Source of the DNA: Amycolatopsis iheyensis
Lineage (GTDB): Bacteria > Actinomycetota > Actinomycetes > Mycobacteriales > Pseudonocardiaceae
Length of the DNA: 64,000 bases
Assembly (NCBI RefSeq): GCF_024703995.1
Contig: NZ_JAMXQV010000036.1
Span: forward strand, 35,704 to 99,703
Direction: 5' to 3'
The notes beneath the pieces are model-generated. The model had not been told where the DNA came from, did no database searches, and saw only the letters and a program-made list of their open reading frames with translations. This document shows, in pieces, positions 50,997 to 61,456 of the stretch; the first letter of the stretch is position 1, and each line of letters starts with the position of its first letter. Both the position numbers and the translations under genes were made by a program.

Positions 50997-53900
50997 ATGT
51001 GCGAGAACGTCCTGGAATTGTCGTTGGCCCAGCGAGGAATCTGGTTCGCCCAGCAGCTGGCTCCCGGCAACCCGATGTTCACCATCGCGCAGTACCTCGA
51101 CATCGACGGTGCGGTTGATCACACCGCGCTGGCCGACTCGATCCGGCACGTACTGCAAGAAACCGAGGCTCTGCGCCTCAGATTCACCGAAGTAGACGGA
51201 GAACCACGGCAGTTCGTGGCACCGCTCGGCGAGTGGACCTTGCCCATCGTCGACCTGAGCACCGAAGCGAACCCCGAAGCCGCTGCGCTGGAATGGCTGC
51301 GCACGGACCTCGCCACACCGCCTGATGTGTTCGGTGATCGGCTCTTCGCCGCGACGCTGCTTCGGCTGGGCCCGGCACGGTACTTCCTGCACCAGCGCGT
51401 GCACCACCTCCTGGTGGACGGCTACGGCGCGGCGCTCGTGCTCACCCGCGTCGCCGCCGGCTACCGGACACGGCAACACGGCGAGCAGCTCGAACCAGCC
51501 GGTTTCGGCTCCCTGGAAGAACTTCTGGCCGAAGATCGCGCGTATTCGGCCTCGGAGCGCGGCCTCGTGGACGCGCAGTACTGGCGTGAGCGGTACGCCG
51601 ACCACCCCGAAGCCACGGTGCTCACCGACTCGGTCGCGGCGATGGACGACGGATTCCTCCAGCACAGCGGCCGGCTCGACGTCGCCGAAGCGGAGAACCT
51701 GCGTGCCGTGGCTCGCGAGTCGCGGACCGACTGGGCGCCCTTCGTCATCGCGGCCGCGGCCGCCTACCTGCACCGCACCACCGGCGACCAGGACGTGGTG
51801 CTGGGTCTGCCCGTCACCGCACGGCGCACGCCGGTGCAGCGCACCACTCCCGCGATGGTGTCGAACGTCGTCCCGCTGCGGCTGCGGATCACGCCATCGA
51901 CGACGATGCGCGAGCTCGTGACGCAGACCTCGCGCGAGGTGCGCAACGCACTGAAGCACCAGCGCCACCGCGCCGAAGATCTGCGGCGGGAACTCGGCTT
52001 GTCCCGCGACCGGCGCCTGCACGGCCCGACCGTCAACATCCTCCCGTTCGACCCGCGGATCGAGTTCGGCTCGCACGGGGCCGCCCTGCACAACCTGTCG
52101 GTCGGCCCGGTCGACGACCTGTCGATCGTCGTCCAGGGCATCTCGCCCGAGCACGGCGTCCGGGTCGACTTCGACGCCAACCCGCGCCGCTACGACCAGG
52201 ACACCCTCGCCGGCCATCACGACCGGTTCCTCCGGCTCCTGCGGGCAGCCATCGCTTCCCCGACGACAGCCGTGGGGCAGATCGAGCTGCTCGGCGACGA
52301 CGACCGCGACCTCGTCCTGAACCAATGGAATACCACCACCGTCGAGACCGAGCCGACGACCGTGCCGGAGCTGTTCGCCCGGCAGGTCGCACGGACCCCC
52401 GACCGGACCGCCATCGGCGACGGCCAGATCAGCTACACCTTCACCGAACTCGACGAGCGAGCCGAGCGGCTCGCCCGGGTACTCACCCACCGCGGCGCCG
52501 GCCCCGGCCGGATCGTCGCCGTCGCCCTGCCCCGCTCGGCGGACACGATCACCGCGCTGCTCGCGGTCACCCGCGCGGGCGGGGTCTACCTGCCCCTGGA
52601 CGTGACCCACCCGCCGGAGCGCCTCGCCGCGCTGCTGGCGGACGCGAACCCCGCCCTGGTGATCGGCCACAGCGAGACCGAAGCCCTGCTCCCCCGCACC
52701 GACCTGGTCCTCGACCGCCTCGACCTGGCCGAAGCCACCGGCGCCGACCCGCGACCGCCCAGGCCGGACGACCTCGCCTACCTGATCCACACTTCCGGCT
52801 CGACCGGCATGCCGAAGGGCGTCGCCGTCGAGCACCGCGCGCTGGGGAACCTGTTCGCCAGCCACCAGCGACGGCTGTTCGCCGCGGGCCGCGCGGCCGC
52901 TGGCAAGGATGTGCTGCGCGTCGCGCATCTGTCCGGGGTCGCCTTCGACGCCGCCTGGGACCCGGTGCTGTGGCTGCTGGACGGGCACGAGCTGCGGATG
53001 GTGCCCGACACCGTGCGCCGCGACCCCGAAGCGTGCGCCCGTTACCTGGCCGACGAGGGCATCGACTCCATCGAGACCACGCCGTCCTACGTGCGGCAGC
53101 TGCTCGCCTCGGGCCTGCTGGACCACCCCGGCCGGCACCCGCGGCTCGTCGCCCTGGGCGGCGAACCCGTCACCCCCGCCCTGTGGACGGAGCTGACCGA
53201 GGGAACCCGCCTGCTGGCCGTGAACCTCTACGGGCCGACGGAATCCACCGTGGACAGCGTGATGGCGGCCTTACCGTCCTACACCGAGCCGGCGATCGGG
53301 ACTCCGGTGGCCAACGTCCGCGCCTACGTCCTCGACACCGCGCTGCGACCCGTGGCGCCCGGCGTTCCCGGCGAGCTGTACCTCGCCGGTGCCGGGCTGG
53401 CCCGCGGCTACCACGAGCGCGCGGCCCTGACTGCGCAGCGTTTCGTGGCCAACCCGTTCGACGGCCCCGGCGAGCGGCTCTACCGCACCGGTGACCTGGT
53501 GCGCTGGAACCGCCAGGGTGCGCTGGAGTACCTGGGCCGGACCGACGACCAGGTGAAGATCCGTGGCTTCCGGATCGAGCCCGGCGAGGTCGAAGGCACG
53601 CTCACCGCCTACCCGGACGTCGATCAGGCCGCGGTCGTCGTGCACGGCTCCGGCGACGCCGCCCGGCTGATCGCCTACGTCGTCTCGAGCACCGACCCGG
53701 CGCAGCTTCGGTCACGGCTGGGCGGCAGCCTGCCCGGCCACCTGGTGCCCCAGGCCGTCATCGCGGTCCCCGACCTCCCGCTGACCCCCAACGGCAAGCT
53801 CGACAAGGCCCGGCTGCCCGAGCCGTCCGGGCCGGCCACCGGCCGCGCCCCGGCTACCGCCGTGGAAGAGCGGCTCTGCGCGATCTTCGCCGAAAGCCTC

Positions 53901-56900
53901 GACGTCGCCGCAGTGGGCGTCGACGACGACTTCTTCGACCTCGGCGGGCACTCGCTGCTCGCCACCCGGGCGGTCGGGCGGATCCGCGCCGAGCTCGGCA
54001 TCGAGGTGGCCATCCGCGATCTGTTCGAGGCCGGCACCCCGGCCTTGCTGGCCGAACGGCTCAGCTCGCGCGAAGCCGAGCACCGGCCCGTCCTGGTGGC
54101 CGGCACCCGAGGTGACCGGGAGCCGCTGTCGTCCGCCCAGCAACGGCTGTGGTTCCTCAACCGGCTGAACCCGGACGCGGCCGACTACACGATGCCCGCC
54201 GTCCTGCGCCTCACCGGCAAGGTCGACGTCACCGCGCTGACGCTCGCCTTGACCGACGTCGTCACTCGGCACGAGAGCCTGCGGACGATCTTCGCCGAGC
54301 ACGACGGTGAGCCCTACCAGCGGATCCTGCCCGCCGAGGCGGCCGGAATCGCCCTCGGCACCGAGGAGATCCCGGCCGGACGGCTCGACGGCCGGCTCGC
54401 CGAGGAAGCCGCTCGCGGGTTCGACCTCGCCGTCGAAGCTCCGCTGCGGGCCACGCTCCTGCGCCTGTCGGCCACCGAGCATGTCCTCGTGCTGGTGCTG
54501 CACCACATCGCCGGTGACGGCTGGTCGTTCGGGCCGCTGGCCCGCGACCTCGCCGTCTCCTACCAGCGGCGGCTGGCCGGCGAAGGCGCCGGGCTGCCCC
54601 CGTTGGCCGTGCAGTACGCCGACTACACACGCTGGCAGCGGGAGCTGCTCGGCGACGAGACGGATCCCGCCAGCCGGGGCGCGAAGCAGCTGGCCCACTG
54701 GACCGGCGCGCTGCGGGACCTGCCCGCCGAGATTCCGCTTCCGGCCGACCGGCCGCGTCCGCCTACGCCGACCGGCGCCGGGTCCGCGGTACCGGTCAGC
54801 CTGCCGCGCCACGTGCACGCCGCGCTCACCGGCTTGGCGGGCCGGCACGGCGCGAGCCTGTTCATGGCCTTGCACGCCGGATTCGCCGCCACCCTGGCGA
54901 AGTTCGGCGCGGGCAGCGACGTCACGATCGGGACCCCGGTCGCCGGGCGCACCGAGCCGGCGCTCGACGAGCTGATCGGGTTCTTCGTCAACACGCTCGT
55001 CCTGCGGACCGACCTCACCGGCAACCCGACGTTCGCCGAGGTGCTGCGGCGGGTCCGCGACGCCGACCTGGCCGCCTTCGAGCACCAGGACCTGCCGTTC
55101 GAGCGCATCGTCGAGCAGCTGGCCCCCGAGCGCGTCCCGGGCCGCAACCCGCTGTTCCAGGTCCTGCTCACGCTGCAGAACAACCCGGCGCCCGTGGCCG
55201 AGCTCGGCGATCTGCGGATCGAGACGGGACCGGCGGCCACCACCACGACCGCCAAGTTCGACCTGTCGCTCATCCTCACCGAAACCCACGACGCCGCCGG
55301 CGCCCCGGCAGGGATCAGCGGCGACCTCGAATACAGCACCGACCTGTTCGACCGCGTGACCGCGAAGCGGCTGGTGCGCGGTCTGGTGACGCTGCTGGAG
55401 AACGCTCTGGCCGCTCCGGACGCACCGTTGCACGCCACCTCCGTGCTCACCGACGACGAGCAGGCCGAGCTGGTGGCGCGCTCGGCTGGACGCCGACGTC
55501 CGGTGCCCGCCACCACGCTGCCCGAACAGCTCGGCGCCGCGGCCGCGCGGCACCCGGACCGGACGGCGGTGGTCGCCGCCGACCGGCGGCTGACGTTCGC
55601 CGAACTCGACGAGCGCGCGACCCGGCTGGCCGCGACCCTGACCGCCCGCGGCGCCGGACCCGGGCAGGTCGTGGCGGTGGCGCTGCCTCGCTCGGCCGAC
55701 ACCGTCGTGGCCCTGCTGGCCGTCCTGCGCGCGGGCGCGGTCTACCTGCCCGTCGACATCGACTACCCGGCCGACCGGATCGCCTACCTGCTCACCGACG
55801 CGCGGCCCGTGCTGCTGGTCAGCACCGCCGACGTGGCCGCCGGTCTTACCGGCGCCCCGGCCACCGTGCTGCTCGACGGCGAGTGGGAGGGCGAAGGGCA
55901 GTCTCCGGTCGCTCCGGTGCCCGAGGACCTGGCCTACCTGCTCTACACGTCGGGCTCGACCGGCCGTCCCAAGGGCGTCGCGGTGGAGCACCGCAGCCTG
56001 GTGAACCTGCTCGAGAGCCACCGCGCCGAGGTGTTCGCCCCGGCCACGGCCGCGGCAGGACGTGACGTCCTGCGGATCGCGCACACCGCCGGAGTGTCCT
56101 TCGACGCCTCCTGGGACCCGATCCTGTGGCTGGCCGACGGGCACGAGCTGCACGTGCTCGACGACGACACGCGACGCGATCCCGAAGCCCTCCTCGGCTA
56201 CGTCGGCCGGGAGCGGATCGACGCGATGGAAACCACGCCCTCCTACGTCCGGCAGCTGCTGGAAATGGGCCTGCACACCGCCACGCACCGGCCGACCGTG
56301 CTGGCCCTCGGCGGCGAGGCCGTCGATACCGCGCTGTGGCGAGACCTCGCCGGCCGTCCGGAAATCCTGGCGTTCAACTTCTACGGCCCCACCGAGTCCA
56401 CTGTGGACTCCGTGGTCGGCCGGATCGCCGAGCACCCCGCGCCGGTCATCGGCGCCGGGATCGCCAACGTGGGCACCTACGTGCTCGACGCGGCGCTGCG
56501 GCCGGTTCCGGCCGGGGTGACCGGCGAGCTGTACCTCGACGGCGCCGGCCTGGCCCGCGGCTACCGCGGCCGCCCCGCGCTGACGGCGGAACGGTTCGTC
56601 GCCAACCCGTTCGCCGGGAACGGCACCCGGATGTACCGCACGGGCGACCGCGTGCGCTGGACCACCGGCGGCGAGCTGAAGTTCGTCGGGCGCACCGACG
56701 ACCAGGTCAAGATCCGCGGTTTCCGGGTCGAGCCCGGCGAGGTCGAAGCCGTGCTGGCCACCGCCGACGGTGTGTCGGCCGCCGCCGTGGTCGTCCACCG
56801 GAGCGCGGCCGGCGTCGACCGGCTCGTCGGGTACGTCACCCCTGGCACGGCCGACGTCGCCGAGCTGCGCCGGCACGCCGCCGCGACCTTGCCGGACTAC

Positions 56901-59900
56901 ATGGTCCCGCAGGTGATCGTCGCGCTGCCCGAGCTGCCGCTGACCCCCAACGGCAAGCTCGACAAGGCGAAGCTGCCGGAGCCGGCCCCGGCCGCCGTCG
57001 TGGCGAGGCGCCCCGGCACCGGCACGGAGGCCGAGCTGTGCGCGGTGTTCGCCGACGTCCTCGGGCTCGCCGACGTCGGCCCCGACGACGACTTCTTCGC
57101 ACTCGGCGGGCACTCGCTGCTGGTGACCCGGCTGGTCAGCCGGCTGCGCTCCCGCTTCGGTGCCGAGGTCGCCATCCGGACCGTGTTCGAAGCCGCCACG
57201 CCCGCCGCGCTCGCGGCCCGGATCGGCGACCGGACTGCTCCCCGCGCCCGGCTGCGACGCCAGGAACGCCCGGAGCGCGTCCCGCTGTCCTTCGCGCAGC
57301 GGCGGATGTGGTTCCTCAACAGCTTCGAAGGCACCGGAGCGGGCTATCACATCCCGATGGTGCTGCGGCTGCGCGGCACCCTGGACCGGGCGGCCTTGGC
57401 CGCCGCGCTGCGCGACGTCGTCGAGCGGCACGAGACCCTGCGGACGGTCTTCCCCGTCACCGACGGGGTGCCGTACCAGCAGCTCGTGCCGATGACGGAG
57501 ATTCCCGCCGGGCTTCCCCCGCTGGAGGCCGGGCCGGGCGGGATCGCCGAGACGATCGCCGCCTACGCCGCGACGCCGTTCGGGCTCGAGACGGATCTGC
57601 CGCTGCGCGCGGCGCTGCTGCCGGTGGAGGCGGACGAGCACCTGCTCGTGCTCGTCGCGCACCACATCGCCACCGACGGCTGGTCGACCGCGCCGCTGGC
57701 CCGCGACCTCGCCGCCGCTTACACCGCGCGGCTCGGCGACCAGGCAGCCGAACTGCCCACCCTCCCGGTCCAGTACCCGGATTACGCGCTGTGGCAGCAA
57801 GAACTCCTCGGGTCCGAAGAGGACACCGACAGCCCGTTGCGACAGCAGCTCGCCTACTGGCGCGACGCCCTCACGGGACTGCCGGAGGAATTGACACTGC
57901 CGCATGACCGGCCGCGCCCGGCCGAGTCGAGCTACACCGGCGGCACGGTCCGGCTGGACCTGCCGGCCGAGCTGCACGCCCGCCTGGCCGCCTTCGCGGC
58001 GGACAACGGCGCGAGCCTGTTCATGGTGCTGCACGCGGGCCTGGCGGCGCTGCTTTCCCGGCTGGGCGGCGGAACGGACGTGCCGATCGGCACGCCGGTC
58101 GCGGGCCGGACCGACGAGCAGCTCGACGACCTGGTCGGGTTCTTCGTCAACACGCTGGTGCTGCGGGCCGACCTGTCCGGCACGCCCGGGTTCGCGGAGC
58201 TGCTGGAGCGAGTGCGGGCAACGGACCTCGCCGCGTTCGACCACCAAGACGTCCCGTTCGAGCGGATCGTGGAGGAGCTCGCTCCGGCGCGCACGCTCAA
58301 CCGGCACCCGCTGTTCCAGGTGATGCTCACGCTGCAGAACACCCCGCCGATGCGTCTGCGGCTGCCCGATCTCGACGTGTCGGTCGCCGAGCACGACGAG
58401 GTCGCCGCGGCGAAGTTCGACCTGTCACTGTCGCTGGCCGAGCGCCACGACGACGTCGGCGCGCCGGCCGGGCTCTCCGGCACGATCGAGTTCAGCGCCG
58501 ACCTGTTCGACCGCGCGACCGCCGTCCGCCTCGGCGGGTGGCTGCACAAGCTGCTCGACGCCGCGCTCGACGACCCGGCACGACCGGTCGCCGAGCTGGA
58601 CCTGCTGAGCGCGGGCGAAGTCGAAGCGGTCCTGGAGACGTGGAACGACACCCGGCGCGCGCTGCCGCCGGAGACGATCACCACGGCCTTCGAACGTCAC
58701 GCCGGTGAGGACACCGCGGTCGTGGCGGCCGACGGCGCCTTGACGACGTCGGCGCTCAACGCCGCGGCGAACCGGCTGGCCCGGCTGCTGCGGCAGCGGG
58801 GCATCGGCGCCGGGCACACCGTCGCCGTCGCGGTGCCGCGCTCGGTGGACACCATGGTCGCGCTGCTCGGCGTGCTCAAGTCCGGCGCCGCGTACCTGCC
58901 GATCGACCTGAGTTACCCGGCCGACCGGATCGCGTACATGCTGGCCGATGCCGGCCCCGCCGCGGTGGTGAGCACGTCCGATGTGGACGGTCTCCCGGCC
59001 GGCATCGACCGCGTCGACCTCGACGCGCCGGAAACCCGGACGGCACTGGCCGGAATCGCGGACGCCGACCTGTCCGACGCCGAGCGCCTGCGTCCTCTCT
59101 CGGCCCGGCAACCGGCCTACGTCATCTACACCTCCGGGTCGACCGGGCGGCCGAAGGGCGTCGTCGTCGAGCACCGGTCGCTGACGAACCTCCTGCACCA
59201 CCACGAGGAGACCGTGTTCGCACCCGCTGCGAAGCGGCTCGGGGACCGGCGGTTGCGGGTCGCCCTGACCGCGGCGGTCGCCTTCGACGCCTCGTGGGAC
59301 CCGGTGCTGTGGATGATCGCCGGGCACGAGCTGCACATCGTCGACGACGACACCCGCCGCGACGCACGTGCCCTCGTCGACTACCTGCGCGACGAGCGGA
59401 TCGACGCCATCGAGACGACCCCGTCGTACCTGCGGCAGCTGATGGCGGCCGGCCTGCTCGATGCCGGGCACCGGCCGTCGGTCGTGGCTCTCGGCGGTGA
59501 ACCCGTGGAGGACGGGCTGTGGGCACGGCTGCGCGCCGAGCCGAACCTGGCGGCGTACAACTTCTACGGCCCTACGGAGTCCACAGTGGACTCCGTGGTC
59601 GCGGCGCTCGACGAGCGCGACCGGCCGGGGATCGGCCGGCCCGTGCGCAACACCCGCGCCTACGTCCTCGACGCCCGGCTGCGGCCGGTCCCGGCCGGCG
59701 TCCCGGGCGAGCTGTACCTGTCCGGGGCGGGCGTCGCCCGCGGCTACCTCAACCGGACCCGGCTGACCGCGGAACGCTTCGTCGCCGACCCCTACAGCGG
59801 CACCGGCGACCGGATGTACCGCACCGGCGACCTCGCCCGCTGGCGCGACGACGCGTCCCTGGAGTTCCTGGGCCGCGCCGACGACCAGGTGAAGCTCCGC

Positions 59901-61241
59901 GGCTTCCGGATCGAGCCCGGCGAGATCGCCGCCTTGCTGGAAGCGGACCCGGCGGTCGCCGAAGCGGCGGTCGTGGTCCGAGGCGGCGAGCGGCTGGTGG
60001 CCTATGTCGTGCCGACGGCCACCGCGGTGAGCCCGGACCGACTGCGCGCGGCCCTGGCCGGGCAGGTGCCGGAGTACATGGTGCCCTCGGCGTTCGTCGC
60101 GCTCGACGGGCTCCCGCTCACCCCGAACGGGAAGCTGGACCAGCGTGCCCTGCCCGCGCCGCCGGACGCCGCCACGGGATCGCGCGGGCCGCGGTCGCCC
60201 CGCGAGGACCTGCTCTGCAAGCTCTTCGCCGAGACGCTCGGGCTTCCGCGTGTGGGCATCGACGACAGCTTCTTCGAGCTGGGCGGGCACTCTCTGCTGG
60301 CCAGCGGTCTGATCACCCGGGTCCGCGCGGCGTTCGGCGTCGACCTGCCGATCCGGCGGCTGTTCGAGCACCCGACCGTGGCGGGCCTGGCGGCCAAGCT
60401 GGATTCCGGGACCGAAGGCAGCGATCTCGACGTGCTGCTGCCGCTGCGCACCACCGGCAGCCGGCCACCGCTGTTCTGCGTCCACCCGGCCAGCGGGCTG
60501 TCCTGGAGCTACTCCGGGCTGCTGAAGCACCTGTCGCCGGACCAGCCGCTCTACGGCCTGCAGTCGCGCAAGCTCACCGACCCGAGCTACACACCGGCGA
60601 GCATCGCCGAGATCGCCGCCGGGTACGTCGAGCACATCCGCTCGGTGCAGCCCCACGGCCCGTACTACCTGCTGGGCTGGTCCTTCGGCGGCAACCTCGC
60701 CCACGAGGTCGTCGCGCAGCTGGAGACCGCGGGCGAGGAGATCGGGCTGCTGACCGTGCTGGACGCCTACCCGCAGGCCCCGGCCGACGGCCTGGAGGTG
60801 GCGAGCGAGGCGAAGATGTTCGCCGCGCTCCTGCACAACCAGGGCTTCCCCGTGCCGGCGGACGTGACGCTCGACCGCGCGAGCGTGCTCGCGCACTACC
60901 GCGAGATCGGCAACCCGATGGGCAGCCTGACCGAAGCGGCCCTCGGCGGCATGATCGGCGCGTTCGTCAGCCAAGCCCAGCTGATGGGCGACTTCGTGCC
61001 CCACACGGTCGCCGCGGACGTGCTGTTCTTCACGGCCACCGCCGACCGCGACCCGCACGGCCCGGTGCTGGCCGACTGGATGCCCTACCTCAGCGGCGAC
61101 GTCGAGAACCACGACGTCGAGGCCGCCCACGCCCAGCTCACCCAGCCGGACGCGCTGGCCCGGATCGGCCCGGTCCTCGCCGAGCGCCTCGCCGACCGGC
61201 AGCCCCGCCCCGACCAGCCACGAGCCAAGACAGGGAACTGA
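50997..61241 (+). CDS. Three-module non-ribosomal peptide synthetase, C-A-T-C-A-T-C-A-T-TE
   Basis: 3414 residues from the ATG at 50997; the open frame before it looks non-coding, and GGGGAG lies 12 bases upstream. Condensation centres are HHLLVDG (about 136), HHIAGDG (1169) and HHIATDG (2222). Adenylation cores are HTSGSTGMPKG (about 598), YTSGSTGRPKG (1649) and YTSGSTGRPKG (2710). Carrier sites are LGGHSL at about 982, 2036 and 3095 (Ser four residues on). A type I thioesterase ends the chain (CVHPASG, GWSFGG near 3227). There are no epimerase or methylase domains. All three A domains share FDA(A/S)WDP, ETTPSY and YGPTESTVD, so similar amino acids are probably loaded; the acidic E and D in the pocket hint at a basic side chain. 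The N-terminal C domain implies acyl capping or an upstream donor. Product unknown. Confidence 0.95.
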   Translation: MCENVLELSLAQRGIWFAQQLAPGNPMFTIAQYLDIDGAVDHTALADSIRHVLQETEALRLRFTEVDGEPRQFVAPLGEWTLPIVDLSTEANPEAAALEWLRTDLATPPDVFGDRLFAATLLRLGPARYFLHQRVHHLLVDGYGAALVLTRVAAGYRTRQHGEQLEPAGFGSLEELLAEDRAYSASERGLVDAQYWRERYADHPEATVLTDSVAAMDDGFLQHSGRLDVAEAENLRAVARESRTDWAPFVIAAAAAYLHRTTGDQDVVLGLPVTARRTPVQRTTPAMVSNVVPLRLRITPSTTMRELVTQTSREVRNALKHQRHRAEDLRRELGLSRDRRLHGPTVNILPFDPRIEFGSHGAALHNLSVGPVDDLSIVVQGISPEHGVRVDFDANPRRYDQDTLAGHHDRFLRLLRAAIASPTTAVGQIELLGDDDRDLVLNQWNTTTVETEPTTVPELFARQVARTPDRTAIGDGQISYTFTELDERAERLARVLTHRGAGPGRIVAVALPRSADTITALLAVTRAGGVYLPLDVTHPPERLAALLADANPALVIGHSETEALLPRTDLVLDRLDLAEATGADPRPPRPDDLAYLIHTSGSTGMPKGVAVEHRALGNLFASHQRRLFAAGRAAAGKDVLRVAHLSGVAFDAAWDPVLWLLDGHELRMVPDTVRRDPEACARYLADEGIDSIETTPSYVRQLLASGLLDHPGRHPRLVALGGEPVTPALWTELTEGTRLLAVNLYGPTESTVDSVMAALPSYTEPAIGTPVANVRAYVLDTALRPVAPGVPGELYLAGAGLARGYHERAALTAQRFVANPFDGPGERLYRTGDLVRWNRQGALEYLGRTDDQVKIRGFRIEPGEVEGTLTAYPDVDQAAVVVHGSGDAARLIAYVVSSTDPAQLRSRLGGSLPGHLVPQAVIAVPDLPLTPNGKLDKARLPEPSGPATGRAPATAVEERLCAIFAESLDVAAVGVDDDFFDLGGHSLLATRAVGRIRAELGIEVAIRDLFEAGTPALLAERLSSREAEHRPVLVAGTRGDREPLSSAQQRLWFLNRLNPDAADYTMPAVLRLTGKVDVTALTLALTDVVTRHESLRTIFAEHDGEPYQRILPAEAAGIALGTEEIPAGRLDGRLAEEAARGFDLAVEAPLRATLLRLSATEHVLVLVLHHIAGDGWSFGPLARDLAVSYQRRLAGEGAGLPPLAVQYADYTRWQRELLGDETDPASRGAKQLAHWTGALRDLPAEIPLPADRPRPPTPTGAGSAVPVSLPRHVHAALTGLAGRHGASLFMALHAGFAATLAKFGAGSDVTIGTPVAGRTEPALDELIGFFVNTLVLRTDLTGNPTFAEVLRRVRDADLAAFEHQDLPFERIVEQLAPERVPGRNPLFQVLLTLQNNPAPVAELGDLRIETGPAATTTTAKFDLSLILTETHDAAGAPAGISGDLEYSTDLFDRVTAKRLVRGLVTLLENALAAPDAPLHATSVLTDDEQAELVARSAGRRRPVPATTLPEQLGAAAARHPDRTAVVAADRRLTFAELDERATRLAATLTARGAGPGQVVAVALPRSADTVVALLAVLRAGAVYLPVDIDYPADRIAYLLTDARPVLLVSTADVAAGLTGAPATVLLDGEWEGEGQSPVAPVPEDLAYLLYTSGSTGRPKGVAVEHRSLVNLLESHRAEVFAPATAAAGRDVLRIAHTAGVSFDASWDPILWLADGHELHVLDDDTRRDPEALLGYVGRERIDAMETTPSYVRQLLEMGLHTATHRPTVLALGGEAVDTALWRDLAGRPEILAFNFYGPTESTVDSVVGRIAEHPAPVIGAGIANVGTYVLDAALRPVPAGVTGELYLDGAGLARGYRGRPALTAERFVANPFAGNGTRMYRTGDRVRWTTGGELKFVGRTDDQVKIRGFRVEPGEVEAVLATADGVSAAAVVVHRSAAGVDRLVGYVTPGTADVAELRRHAAATLPDYMVPQVIVALPELPLTPNGKLDKAKLPEPAPAAVVARRPGTGTEAELCAVFADVLGLADVGPDDDFFALGGHSLLVTRLVSRLRSRFGAEVAIRTVFEAATPAALAARIGDRTAPRARLRRQERPERVPLSFAQRRMWFLNSFEGTGAGYHIPMVLRLRGTLDRAALAAALRDVVERHETLRTVFPVTDGVPYQQLVPMTEIPAGLPPLEAGPGGIAETIAAYAATPFGLETDLPLRAALLPVEADEHLLVLVAHHIATDGWSTAPLARDLAAAYTARLGDQAAELPTLPVQYPDYALWQQELLGSEEDTDSPLRQQLAYWRDALTGLPEELTLPHDRPRPAESSYTGGTVRLDLPAELHARLAAFAADNGASLFMVLHAGLAALLSRLGGGTDVPIGTPVAGRTDEQLDDLVGFFVNTLVLRADLSGTPGFAELLERVRATDLAAFDHQDVPFERIVEELAPARTLNRHPLFQVMLTLQNTPPMRLRLPDLDVSVAEHDEVAAAKFDLSLSLAERHDDVGAPAGLSGTIEFSADLFDRATAVRLGGWLHKLLDAALDDPARPVAELDLLSAGEVEAVLETWNDTRRALPPETITTAFERHAGEDTAVVAADGALTTSALNAAANRLARLLRQRGIGAGHTVAVAVPRSVDTMVALLGVLKSGAAYLPIDLSYPADRIAYMLADAGPAAVVSTSDVDGLPAGIDRVDLDAPETRTALAGIADADLSDAERLRPLSARQPAYVIYTSGSTGRPKGVVVEHRSLTNLLHHHEETVFAPAAKRLGDRRLRVALTAAVAFDASWDPVLWMIAGHELHIVDDDTRRDARALVDYLRDERIDAIETTPSYLRQLMAAGLLDAGHRPSVVALGGEPVEDGLWARLRAEPNLAAYNFYGPTESTVDSVVAALDERDRPGIGRPVRNTRAYVLDARLRPVPAGVPGELYLSGAGVARGYLNRTRLTAERFVADPYSGTGDRMYRTGDLARWRDDASLEFLGRADDQVKLRGFRIEPGEIAALLEADPAVAEAAVVVRGGERLVAYVVPTATAVSPDRLRAALAGQVPEYMVPSAFVALDGLPLTPNGKLDQRALPAPPDAATGSRGPRSPREDLLCKLFAETLGLPRVGIDDSFFELGGHSLLASGLITRVRAAFGVDLPIRRLFEHPTVAGLAAKLDSGTEGSDLDVLLPLRTTGSRPPLFCVHPASGLSWSYSGLLKHLSPDQPLYGLQSRKLTDPSYTPASIAEIAAGYVEHIRSVQPHGPYYLLGWSFGGNLAHEVVAQLETAGEEIGLLTVLDAYPQAPADGLEVASEAKMFAALLHNQGFPVPADVTLDRASVLAHYREIGNPMGSLTEAALGGMIGAFVSQAQLMGDFVPHTVAADVLFFTATADRDPHGPVLADWMPYLSGDVENHDVEAAHAQLTQPDALARIGPVLAERLADRQPRPDQPRAKTGN

Positions 61242-61243
61242 TC

Positions 61244-61456
61244 ATGACCAACCCCTTCGAATCCGACGACGCGCAGTACCTGGTGCTGACCAACCACGAG
61301 AACCAGCACTCCCTGTGGCCGGCCTTCGCCGGCGTCCCGGACGGCTGGACCACGGCCTTCGGGCCGGAGGCCCGCCAGGCGTGCCTCGACTTCGTCGAAC
61401 GGAACTGGACCGACATCACCCCGCAAAGCCTGCTGCGCGAGGAGAACTCCCGATGA
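61244..61456 (+). CDS. MbtH-like protein
   Basis: A 70-residue MbtH-family chaperone of adenylation domains. The signature is complete: NPFESDDAQYLVLTNHENQH followed by SLWPAFAGVPDGW, then ERNWTDITPQSL. It lies two bases after the NRPS stop, and its own stop overlaps the ABC transporter start (ATGA). It presumably activates the three A domains of the upstream synthetase. Confidence 0.96.
   Translation: MTNPFESDDAQYLVLTNHENQHSLWPAFAGVPDGWTTAFGPEARQACLDFVERNWTDITPQSLLREENSR

Noticed and set aside
53712..58394. 1560-codon open frame on the minus strand
   Set aside because: It is antisense to the NRPS, is low in complexity (Gly/Arg/Gln/Val-rich) and matches no fold; it exists because GC-rich codons avoid stops on the opposite strand.
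58425..61130. 901-codon minus-strand frame
   Set aside because: Also antisense to the NRPS with the same shadow composition.
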